From: an uncultured Ellagibacter sp. | GTDB taxonomy: Bacteria > Actinomycetota > Coriobacteriia > Coriobacteriales > Eggerthellaceae | Reading direction: 5' to 3' | Assembly: GCA_934661105.1 (NCBI GenBank) | Contig: CAKUIV010000112.1 | Coordinates: forward strand, 1-6,375 | Length of the DNA stretch: 6,375 nucleotides | Part shown: piece by piece, positions 1 through 5,970 of the stretch | How the letters are laid out: each line of letters opens with the position of its first letter | Position numbering within the stretch: the stretch's first letter is position 1 | Made by a program: the position numbers and the translations under genes | The notes under the pieces: model-generated | Told to the model about the DNA's origin: nothing | What the model saw: the letters and a program-made list of their open reading frames with translations, nothing else | The model's database searches: none

Positions 1-1
1 G

Positions 2-610
2 GAGTACGTCGTGTCGACGCCCGAGGCGAACCCCCATCAGGCGGCGCTGTTCGGCAAGGTGTGGCTCGCCGGTACCCGTTTCGCGACGGAGGAAACCATC
101 GAGGCGGGCTTCGACCAGGGCGTGTTCGTGGATCTTCTGCCCTACGACGCGCTTTCGCGCGACCCGAAGGCGGCGGCGAAGCAGCGCCGCGACTGTCGCT
201 TCTGGCAGAGCGTTTCCTACCTTTACCATGCGAAGAGCATCGTCGTGCCGCATAAGGGAGCCCTCGGCGCGGCGGAACGCGCGGCGTGCGGCGCGGCGCA
301 TCTCGCGGCGCGCGGGCTTTTCTCGCACGACTCGATCGTGAAGCGCTTCAACGAGGCCGCCACCTGCGCGAACGATTCCGCATTCGAATCCGGCGAGCTC
401 GTCGTCATGGCGTACGCGACCTTCGACCCCTATGCGACGTCGATGATGCTGCCGCCTTCGAAGATCGTGTTCGAGGGCTCTGAGTTTCCCGCTCCCGCAA
501 AACCCGAGGCGTTTCTGGCGCAGCTCTACGGCGACTGGCGGGAGCTCCCGCCAGTTGAGGCGCGCCGCAACCACGCGCCCGTCGAGCTCGACTTCGGGCC
601 CTACGCGTAG
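2..610 (+). CDS. licD: LicD-family phosphocholine (phosphoethanolamine) transferase, C-terminal part, cut by window start
   Basis: LicD-family proteins transfer phosphocholine, or a related phosphoalcohol, from a CDP-activated donor onto cell-surface glycans such as teichoic acid or lipo-oligosaccharide. The frame is open from base 2, so the GTG at 11 is probably not the real start and the upstream part lies outside the window. About 202 codons are present. Family-like segments are LFGKVWLAGTRF near the start, DQGVFVDLLPYD about 40 residues in, and the C-terminal block YGDWRELPP followed by RRNHAPVELDFGPY, a typical LicD ending. The N-terminal acidic DDDID-type metal site of the family would lie just upstream and cannot be checked. 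The downstream genes make and import the expected donor precursors, which supports the call. The acceptor glycan is unknown. The gene stops with TAG 144 bp before the fusion gene, and no convincing terminator is seen between them. Confidence 0.85.
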   Translation, partial: EYVVSTPEANPHQAALFGKVWLAGTRFATEETIEAGFDQGVFVDLLPYDALSRDPKAAAKQRRDCRFWQSVSYLYHAKSIVVPHKGALGAAERAACGAAHLAARGLFSHDSIVKRFNEAATCANDSAFESGELVVMAYATFDPYATSMMLPPSKIVFEGSEFPAPAKPEAFLAQLYGDWRELPPVEARRNHAPVELDFGPYA

Positions 611-664
611 GGACGGGGGCGCGACGTCATCCTTGCCGGGTGTGCCGCCCGCCTGGCCTGGGAA

Positions 665-701
665 TGTTCAACTTCTTACAAGTGCTTTACAAAACTGAAC
701 A
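665..701. promoter_or_regulatory. Candidate operator: TGTTCA / TGAACA inverted repeat
   Basis: TGTTCA at 665-670 and its reverse complement TGAACA at 696-701 form an inverted repeat with centres 31 bp apart, about three helical turns. A third half-site, TGAACA, lies at 745-750 between the ribosome binding site and the start codon. The first half-site is upstream of the predicted -35 and the second sits inside the -35/-10 spacer, positions where a bound protein could block or alter RNA polymerase. The short stretch also contains a direct repeat of TTACAA (676-681 and 687-692) at an 11-bp interval. The regulator is not known. The winged helix-turn-helix at the N-terminus of the next gene is an obvious candidate, but that is inference. 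Confidence 0.45.
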
Positions 702-715
702 CTTTCACCTACAAT
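686..715 (+). promoter_or_regulatory. Sigma-70-type promoter for the licC-licA fusion gene
   Basis: TTTACA (686-691) and TACAAT (710-715) each match five of six consensus bases and are separated by 18 bp. The stretch is AT-rich against a strongly GC-rich background. Transcription would start near 722 and give a leader of about 33 nt before the ATG at 755. The leader contains GGGGAG at 739-744, ten bases before the start codon, as the ribosome binding site. Confidence 0.65.
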
Positions 716-754
716 GCTTCGCGAGCCACGTGTAAACTGGGGAGTGAACATTAC

Positions 755-2518
755 ATGGCCTTGACAAAGAACCAATTCGGCGTCCTTCGGGCGCTTTCCG
801 ACGAGGGCGTGCGCACGCAGCGCGCCATCGCCGACGCGACCGGCCTTTCTCTGGGCACGGTCAATTCCACCTACCGCGCGCTCGTCGAGGGCGGCCTGGC
901 GAACGACTTCAAGATCACCGCCGCCGGCTTCGAGGCGCTTGCGCCCTACAAGGTCGAAAACGCCGTGATCATGGCTGCGGGCCTCTCGTCGCGTTTCGCG
1001 CCGCTTTCCTACGAGAAGCCCAAAGGCGTGCTTTCCGTGCGCGGCGAGGTGCTCATCGAGCGCCAGATCCGCCAGCTCCACGAAGCGGGCATCACCGACA
1101 TCACCGTCGTCGTGGGCTACATGAAGGAAGCGTTCTTCTACCTGGAAGACAAGTTCGGCGTGACCATCCGCGTGAACGAGCAGTACGCCGTGCGCAACAA
1201 CAACTCGACGCTCATGCTCGTGCGCGAGAAGCTCGGCAACACCTACATCTGCTCGTCGGACGACTACTTCACCGAGAACGTCTTCGAACCCTACGTGTAC
1301 GAGGCATACTACCCGGGCGTGTTCTTCGCGGGCGAAACCGACGAATACCTGCTCGACACCGCCTCCGACGGGCGCATCACGAAAGTCACCGTCGGCGGGC
1401 GCGACAAGTACGGCATGCTCGGGCATGTGTACTTCGACCGCGCCTTCAGCGAGAAGTTCGTGCAGATCCTGGTCGACGAGTACGACCGCCCCGAAACCGC
1501 GGGCAAGCTGTGGGAGGACATCTATCGCGATCACCTGCGCGAGTTGCGCATGGTCATGCGTCCCTACGAGCCGGGCGTCATCTACGAGTTCGACTCGATC
1601 GCCGACTTGCGCGAGTTCGACCAGGACTTCATCGAAAACGTCGACTCCGAGATCTTGGACAACATCTGCCGCGTGCTCGAATGCGCGCGCTCGGAGGTCG
1701 AGGGCATCGTGCCCATCAAGGAAGGGCTCACGAACCTGTCGTTCAAGTTCACGGTCCGCGGCTGCGCGTACGTGTATCGCCATCCCGGCGCCGGCACCGA
1801 GGAAATCATCAACCGCGCGAGCGAGGCGTACTCGCAGGGTGTGGCGAAGAAGCTCGGCATCGACGACACCTTCATCTACCAGGATCCGAAGGCGGGTTGG
1901 AAGATTTCGCGCTTCATCGACGGCTGCGTTCCCTTCGACTATCACAACCCCGCGCATGTCGAGCGGGCGATGGAGATGGGCCGCATCCTGCACCGAAGCG
2001 GCGAGAAGAGCGAGTGGGCGTTCGACTTGTACCAGATGGCGCGCGAGATCGTGGACATGCTCGGCCGCAAAAGCTACCCTTCTTTCCCCGATTGCGAGGA
2101 GCTGGGGCGCCGTGCGGCGCGGCTTGCGGCGCACGTTGCGGAAGACGGCGTGGAGAAATGCCTCTGCCATAACGACTTCTACAACCCGAACTTCCTCGTC
2201 TCCGGCGACGACATGTACCTTATCGACTGGGAATATTCCGCCATGTCGGACTACGCGAGCGACCTGGGCACGTTCATCTGCTGTTCCGACTATTCGCTTG
2301 ACGAGGCGAAACGGGTGATCGAAGTGTACTTCGGCCGCACGCCGAAGCCCGAGGAGCTTCGCCATTGCTTGGCCTACGTGGCGCTCGCCGCGTACTACTG
2401 GTTCGTGTGGGCGCTTTACAAGGAGTCGACGGGCGACCCGGTGGGCGAGTGGCTCTACCTGTGGTATCGCTATACGAAGTCGTACTCGGCCGTCGCGCTC
2501 GAGTTGTACGAATCCTAA
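755..2518 (+). CDS. Three-domain fusion: winged HTH, CTP:phosphocholine cytidylyltransferase (LicC-like), choline kinase (LicA-like)
   Basis: One 587-residue protein should phosphorylate choline (or ethanolamine) and activate the product with CTP, giving the CDP-alcohol used by LicD. Residues 4-62 resemble a winged helix-turn-helix, with LSLGTVNSTYRALVEGGL (31-48) as the recognition region. Residues 69-290 are a LicC-like nucleotidyltransferase: AAGLSSRFAPLSYEKPK (74-90) is the nucleotide-binding signature, SSDDY (167-171) holds the probable metal-binding aspartates, and YEFDSIADLREFD (277-289) matches the LicC C-terminus. Residues 295-587 are a choline kinase: IKEGLTN (321-327), catalytic CHNDFYNPN with H472, D474 and N479, and IDWEY with D491. 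All visible key residues are present, so both activities look intact. The ATG at 755 is preceded by GGGGAG and includes the whole HTH. LicC and LicA are separate proteins in Haemophilus and Streptococcus. The HTH may bind its own promoter. Choline versus ethanolamine preference cannot be told from sequence. Confidence 0.9.
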   Translation: MALTKNQFGVLRALSDEGVRTQRAIADATGLSLGTVNSTYRALVEGGLANDFKITAAGFEALAPYKVENAVIMAAGLSSRFAPLSYEKPKGVLSVRGEVLIERQIRQLHEAGITDITVVVGYMKEAFFYLEDKFGVTIRVNEQYAVRNNNSTLMLVREKLGNTYICSSDDYFTENVFEPYVYEAYYPGVFFAGETDEYLLDTASDGRITKVTVGGRDKYGMLGHVYFDRAFSEKFVQILVDEYDRPETAGKLWEDIYRDHLRELRMVMRPYEPGVIYEFDSIADLREFDQDFIENVDSEILDNICRVLECARSEVEGIVPIKEGLTNLSFKFTVRGCAYVYRHPGAGTEEIINRASEAYSQGVAKKLGIDDTFIYQDPKAGWKISRFIDGCVPFDYHNPAHVERAMEMGRILHRSGEKSEWAFDLYQMAREIVDMLGRKSYPSFPDCEELGRRAARLAAHVAEDGVEKCLCHNDFYNPNFLVSGDDMYLIDWEYSAMSDYASDLGTFICCSDYSLDEAKRVIEVYFGRTPKPEELRHCLAYVALAAYYWFVWALYKESTGDPVGEWLYLWYRYTKSYSAVALELYES

Positions 2519-2619
2519 GCGCGTTCGCGGGCGGTGCTGCCGCCGCCTGTATCGCGCGTCAGGGGCCGAACGGGGCCTTGGATACACGTTTTTGTCGAAT
2601 CATTTATTAGGAAGCTATC

Positions 2620-2625
2620 TATAAT
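2620..2625 (+). promoter_or_regulatory. Candidate -10 element for eutH
   Basis: A perfect TATAAT lies 32 bp before the eutH start codon, in a locally AT-rich stretch (2581-2625). No good -35 sits at 16 to 19 bp: the nearest candidate, TTGTCG at 2592-2597, would need a 22-bp spacer. The promoter is therefore either weak, activator-dependent, or a chance match. A small hairpin, CGGC-CTTT-GCCG (2626-2637), directly follows and would fall at or just after the transcription start. Confidence 0.4.
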
Positions 2626-2642
2626 CGGCCTTTGCCGGCTTT

Positions 2643-2650
2643 GAAAGGAG
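2643..2650 (+). promoter_or_regulatory. Ribosome binding site fixing the GTG start of eutH
   Basis: GAAAGGAG is seven bases upstream of the GTG at 2658. It is the best Shine-Dalgarno match in the window and supports the GTG over the later in-frame ATG at 2694, which would remove most of the first membrane segment. Confidence 0.75.
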
Positions 2651-2657
2651 ACCATCT

Positions 2658-3878
2658 GTGGAACTTATCGGAACCGTCGTGGTGTACATCATCATGGCAT
2701 GCGCGATCGTCGGCTGCCTGGCGAGCGTGATCAAACCCGAAAGCGAGCTCGGCCAGCAGTTCGTGGCCGGCATCGACTCCATCGGCCCGATCTTCCTGCC
2801 CGTTGCGGGCATCATGGCTTCGGCGCCCTACCTTACCGCGTTCGTGAGCGCGGTGTTCGGCCCGGCCTATTCCGCGGTCGGCGCCGACCCTGCCATGGCG
2901 GCGACCACGTTCATCGCCGTCGACATGGGCGGCTATCAGCTCGCCGATGCCCTCGCCGAGACGCGAGAAAGCTGGATCATGGCCATGATCACGGGTTACA
3001 TGGCGGGCGCGACCATCGTGTTCTCCATTCCCGTGGCGCTGAAGATGCTCGAGAAGCGCGACCGCAAGTATCTCGCACTCGGCGTGATGAGCGGCCTTTT
3101 GGCCATCCCCATCGGCGTGCTCGTGGCTTCGGCCATCATCGCGGTGTCGCATCCGGTGGTGCGCGAGGTCGTGTCCACCAACGCCGACGCCACCTACCAG
3201 CTCATGCTGTCGTGGGGCCAGATCGGCGTGAACCTCATCCCGCTCATCATCATCTGCGTCGCGCTCGCCGCGGGCCTCAAGTTCAAGCCCGACGCCATGA
3301 TCCGCGGCTTCATCGTGTTCGGGCGCGTCATGGAAAGCGCGCTCAAGATCGTGTTCGTGCTCGTGGTGGTGGAATACTTCACGGGGCTCTGGTCGACGCT
3401 GTTCGGCAGCTTCGGCTTCGACCCGATCATCGCCGACGAGGACGACATCTTCCGCGCACTCGAGACCTCGGGCGCCATCGGCATGATGCTCTGCGGCGCG
3501 TTCCCGATGGTCTACCTCATCCGCCGCTACCTCGCCAAACCGCTCGCGAAGATCGGCGGCGCGGTGGGACTGTCCTCCGATGCGACCGCGGGTTTGCTCG
3601 CGGGCTCGGCCAACGTGCTCGCGCTCTTCTCCATGGTGCGCGACCTGCGCGCGAAGGACAAGGTCGTCTGCATGGCGTTCGCCGTGTGCTGCGCCTTCTT
3701 GTTCGGCGACCACCTGTCGTTCACCGCGAACTTCCAGCCCACGCTCATCGTCGTGGTGCTCGCCGGCAAGCTCGCGGCGGGCATCTGCGCCATCGTGTTC
3801 GCCAAGCTGCTCGCGGTGAAGAAGGCCGAGGAGCTCGAGCGCCTCGATGAGGAGCAGGGCATCCTCTCGGTCGGGTAA
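2658..3878 (+). CDS. eutH: EutH-family ethanolamine permease
   Basis: A 406-residue integral membrane transporter of the EutH family, close in length to the roughly 408-residue E. coli protein. The family imports ethanolamine across the cytoplasmic membrane. Recognisable family blocks are ADPAMAATTFIAVDMGG (76-92), with the conserved DMGG; TIVFSIPVAL (119-128), followed by DRKYLALGVMSG and AIPIG; LKFKPDAMIRGF (207-218); and GDHLSFTAN (350-358). About ten hydrophobic segments are visible, and the C-terminus is a charged cytoplasmic-looking tail (388-402). EutH usually sits in ethanolamine-utilisation operons with lyase and microcompartment genes. Here its neighbours are choline-kinase and LicC-type genes, so I infer that it imports ethanolamine, or possibly choline, for surface decoration. 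It starts 139 bp after the fusion gene, with its own candidate -10. Transport specificity in this branch is uncertain. Confidence 0.9.
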   Translation: MELIGTVVVYIIMACAIVGCLASVIKPESELGQQFVAGIDSIGPIFLPVAGIMASAPYLTAFVSAVFGPAYSAVGADPAMAATTFIAVDMGGYQLADALAETRESWIMAMITGYMAGATIVFSIPVALKMLEKRDRKYLALGVMSGLLAIPIGVLVASAIIAVSHPVVREVVSTNADATYQLMLSWGQIGVNLIPLIIICVALAAGLKFKPDAMIRGFIVFGRVMESALKIVFVLVVVEYFTGLWSTLFGSFGFDPIIADEDDIFRALETSGAIGMMLCGAFPMVYLIRRYLAKPLAKIGGAVGLSSDATAGLLAGSANVLALFSMVRDLRAKDKVVCMAFAVCCAFLFGDHLSFTANFQPTLIVVVLAGKLAAGICAIVFAKLLAVKKAEELERLDEEQGILSVG

Positions 3879-3895
3879 CACGGTACCGCGGTGCG

Positions 3896-3914
3896 CCTGG
3901 CGGTCTTCGCCGGG
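3896..3914 (+). other. Stem-loop after eutH, not a clear terminator
   Basis: CCTGGCG (3896-3902) can pair with CGCCGGG (3908-3914) around a five-base GTCTT loop, giving seven pairs with one G-T wobble. It begins 18 bases after the eutH stop, where a terminator might be expected, but there is no T-run after it, only TTT about ten bases later. It could slow polymerase or protect a 3' end; intrinsic termination is not supported. Confidence 0.25.
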
Positions 3915-3936
3915 CGCGCCTGCGTTTCACGAAGAG

Positions 3937-3950
3937 GCTTTCGCGAAAGC
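3937..3950. repeat. Perfect 14-bp palindrome upstream of the second kinase gene
   Basis: GCTTTCGCGAAAGC is fully self-complementary and lies 45 bp before the GTG start of the stand-alone kinase. A related TTTCACGAA precedes its TTTCGCGAA core, 14 bp away (3925-3933 and 3939-3947). It could be the binding site of a dimeric regulator, or a five-pair hairpin with a CGCG loop in RNA. There is no following T-run, so it is not an intrinsic terminator. Confidence 0.45.
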
Positions 3951-3965
3951 GAGGCCCGTTCATAA

Positions 3966-3977
3966 GTAGGAACCTAC
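3966..3977. repeat. Short inverted repeat GTAGG-AA-CCTAC in the kinase leader
   Basis: GTAGG (3966-3970) and CCTAC (3973-3977) are perfect inverted half-sites separated by AA, just upstream of the GGGGAG ribosome binding site (3984-3989). The two-base gap is too small for a stable hairpin loop unless the stem frays, so a protein site or chance are the alternatives. Confidence 0.3.
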
Positions 3978-3994
3978 GAGTCTGGGGAGAAAAC

Positions 3995-4972
3995 GTGGGT
4001 AACGGCAAGGAAGCGGTGGCGCTTGGCGCCGCTGCGCTCGAAAACATCGCATCGGTGCTCGACGTCGCTGCGACCGAAGTGCGCGACGTGTGGCCCTTGA
4101 AACAGGGGCTTACGAACGATTCGTGGCATTTCGCCACGCCGTCGGGCGAATACGTCTACCGGGCTCCCGGAATCGGGACCGAGGACTTGATCGACCGCGA
4201 GGCCGAGGTCGCGGCGCTGCGCGTGGCGCGCGATTTGGGCCTCGACGGCACGTTCGTCTACGAGGACGCGCAGGCGGGCTGGAAGGTGTCGCGGTTCATC
4301 TCGAACGCGCGCACGCTCAATGCGCACGACGGGACGCAAGTTGCCCGCGCGATGCGCATGGCTCGCACGCTTCACACCTCGAACGCCCAGGTCGGGCGCG
4401 GTTTCGACTTCTACCTTGAAGGCAAACGCTACGAGGGGCTGCTTCGGGAGGTCGCGAACCCGTCGCGCATTCCCGGCTACGCCGAGCTTTCCGTGAAGGC
4501 CGCGCGCGTCGCCGCCTTCGCCCGCGCCGACCGCGCTCCCGTGTGCCTCACGCACAACGACTTCTTCGAGCTGAACATTCTCATCGACGAAGACGACCGC
4601 ATGCATCTTATCGATTGGGAATACGCCGGCATGTCGGACTACGCGCACGATTTCGGCACGTTCTGCGTCTGCTGTCGGCTTACCGAGGCCGAGGCCGACG
4701 CGGCCCTTCGGGCGTATTTCGGGCGCACGCCGACCGAGCGCGAGCGCTGCCACAACTTCGCCTACATGGCGCTCGCCGGCTGGTGCTGGTACGTGTGGTC
4801 GCTCTACAAGGCGGCGTGCGGCGGCGACGTCGTCGAGTGGCGCGAGACCTACCTTTCGTATGCGGAGCGCTACCTTGACCCGGTGATCGCGGGCTACGAG
4901 GCGCTTGCGCAGCGCGGCGTTTCGGAGTGCGGCAGCGTGCCGAACAACGCTTGCGAGGAGGCGATCGCATGA
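3995..4972 (+). CDS. licA: Stand-alone choline/ethanolamine kinase, paralogue of the fused kinase domain
   Basis: This 325-residue protein should transfer the ATP gamma-phosphate to choline or ethanolamine in the cytoplasm. Phosphotransferase-family landmarks are LKQGLTN (35-41), RAPGIGTEDLIDR (56-68), the catalytic loop THNDFFELN (186-194, with H187, D189 and N194), and the metal-binding HLIDWEYAGMSDYAHDFG (204-221, with D207). The C-terminal segment LAGWCWYVWSLYK (260-272) is also typical. The same blocks occur in the same order in the fused kinase domain of the 755-2518 gene, so the two are clear paralogues. Differences in and after the catalytic loop (FFELN here, FYNPN there) may reflect different substrates. 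The GTG start is preceded by GGGGAG five bases away. The stop codon overlaps the next start as ATGA. The extra C-terminal residues after about 305 look non-conserved. Use of the symbol follows family and context; the substrate is not proven. Confidence 0.88.
   Translation: MGNGKEAVALGAAALENIASVLDVAATEVRDVWPLKQGLTNDSWHFATPSGEYVYRAPGIGTEDLIDREAEVAALRVARDLGLDGTFVYEDAQAGWKVSRFISNARTLNAHDGTQVARAMRMARTLHTSNAQVGRGFDFYLEGKRYEGLLREVANPSRIPGYAELSVKAARVAAFARADRAPVCLTHNDFFELNILIDEDDRMHLIDWEYAGMSDYAHDFGTFCVCCRLTEAEADAALRAYFGRTPTERERCHNFAYMALAGWCWYVWSLYKAACGGDVVEWRETYLSYAERYLDPVIAGYEALAQRGVSECGSVPNNACEEAIA
4955..4960 (+). promoter_or_regulatory. Ribosome binding site fixing the ATG start of licB
   Basis: GAGGAG lies inside the end of the kinase gene, eight bases before the ATG at 4969. 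It selects this ATG over an in-frame GTG at 4927 that would add 14 polar residues in front of the first membrane helix. With the ATGA overlap it points to translational coupling. Confidence 0.8.
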
Positions 4973-5925
4973 GGTACGGCATCGCAAGCGGCATCTTGTG
5001 GGGGCTCGACACCGTTGTTCTGGGAATCGGCCTCGCCATGGCGCCGTTCGTCGGCACGCCCGAGGCGCTTGCGCTCGCCGCGATCGTGGGCGCGTTTTTG
5101 CACGACGCGGCTTGCGCGCTCTGGCTTTTCGGGTACATGGGGGTGCGCCGCCGTTTGCGCGATACGTTCGCGGCCCTCAAGACGAAAAGCGGCAAGGTGG
5201 TCATGCTCGGCGCGCTTTTGGGCGGGCCGCTCGGCATGACGGGCTACGTCGTCGCCATCAACAACATCGGGGCCGGTTACACGGCGATCATTTCCGCGTT
5301 CTACCCGGCGTTCGGCGCGCTCATGGCGTTTCTCGTGTTGAAGGAGCGCATGCGCCCGCGGCAGTTCGCGGCGCTTGTCTGCGCGCTCGTCGGCGTGATG
5401 GTCATGGGGTATGCCACCTCGGGCGACGCCGTTTCGGGGAACGCGGCGCTCGGGCTCGGCGGCGCCGTCGTGTGCGTCGTCGGATGGGGAAGCGAGGCGG
5501 TGCTCTGTGCGTGGGGCATGCGCGACGACGCGGTAGACAACGAGACCGCGCTCCAGATTCGCGAGACGACGTCGGCGATCGTGTACGCTCTCGTCGTGCT
5601 GCCGCTTTTCGGGGCATGGGGTTTCACGGTGAGCGCTGTGCCCACGTTCGCGACAGGAGTGGTCGTGCTCTCCGGCCTTGCGGGAGCGGCGTCGTACCTG
5701 TTCTACTACAAGGGCATCGCCACGATCGGCGCCGCGCGCGGCATGACGCTCAACATCACGTACTCCGCGTGGGCGGTGGTGTTCGGTTTGGTGCTTTTGG
5801 GCAGCGTGCCGAGCGTGGTGCAGGTGGTGTGCTGCGTCGTCGTCATGGCGGGCACGGTGCTGGCCGCCTGCGACTGGGACGAGCTTTTCGCACGCGGGAG
5901 GAGCGCGCGCTCGAAAGAGGCGTAA
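4969..5925 (+). CDS. licB: LicB-type choline permease (DMT/EamA superfamily)
   Basis: A 318-residue membrane protein with about ten hydrophobic segments arranged as two EamA-like halves, the usual architecture of drug/metabolite transporters. It resembles pneumococcal LicB: SGILWGLDTVVLG (7-19) at the start of helix 1, GALLGGPLGM (81-90), and the YPAFGALMAFLVLKERMRP stretch (112-130) that closes the first half. LicB imports choline for phosphocholine decoration. The start is fixed by the GAGGAG site and by homology, since LicB proteins begin just before the SGI-WGL motif. The ATG overlaps the kinase TGA by two bases (ATGA), so import and phosphorylation are probably translated together. The second half is less conserved but includes LAGAASYLFYYKGIATIGAA (237-256). 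The short charged tail RGRSARSKEA is cytoplasmic-looking. Substrate is assigned by family and context. Confidence 0.87.
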   Translation: MRYGIASGILWGLDTVVLGIGLAMAPFVGTPEALALAAIVGAFLHDAACALWLFGYMGVRRRLRDTFAALKTKSGKVVMLGALLGGPLGMTGYVVAINNIGAGYTAIISAFYPAFGALMAFLVLKERMRPRQFAALVCALVGVMVMGYATSGDAVSGNAALGLGGAVVCVVGWGSEAVLCAWGMRDDAVDNETALQIRETTSAIVYALVVLPLFGAWGFTVSAVPTFATGVVVLSGLAGAASYLFYYKGIATIGAARGMTLNITYSAWAVVFGLVLLGSVPSVVQVVCCVVVMAGTVLAACDWDELFARGRSARSKEA

Positions 5926-5927
5926 AG

Positions 5928-5970
5928 GCGGATGGTTGCCGATTGACGTTGACGGCTGCTTCCCATCCGC
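5928..5970 (+). other. Inverted repeat just after licB, possible 3' stem-loop
   Basis: GCGGATGG (5928-5935) and CCATCCGC (5963-5970) are perfect 8-bp inverted arms starting two bases after the licB stop codon. A smaller GCCG/CGGC pair (5938-5941 and 5953-5956) can form inside. It is well placed to protect or end the operon transcript, but C-rich sequence follows instead of a T-run. If termination occurs here it is more likely Rho-dependent. The loop contains tandem TTGACG (5943-5954), which looks like a -35 but has no matching -10. Confidence 0.4.

Noticed and set aside
2530..2544. Intrinsic terminator after the fusion gene (GGCGG-TGCTG-CCGCC)
   Set aside because: A five-pair stem can form, but no T-run follows; the T5 at 2589-2593 is too far away.
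668..2587. Open frame of 639 codons on the minus strand, opposite the fusion gene
   Set aside because: It is a codon-bias shadow of a gene with clear domains. The translation is low-complexity in Arg, Val, His and Asp, with no recognisable motif.
2619..3881. Open frame of 420 codons on the minus strand, opposite eutH
   Set aside because: His/Asp/Glu/Arg-rich low-complexity translation, mirror of a well-recognised transporter gene.
4927..4968. Earlier GTG start for licB
   Set aside because: It adds 14 polar residues before the first membrane helix. The ATG at 4969 has a better-placed GAGGAG and fits LicB family length.
5943..5954. Tandem TTGACG as -35 of a promoter for the SRP RNA
   Set aside because: No -10-like sequence is found 16 to 19 bp downstream; that stretch is almost pure G and C.
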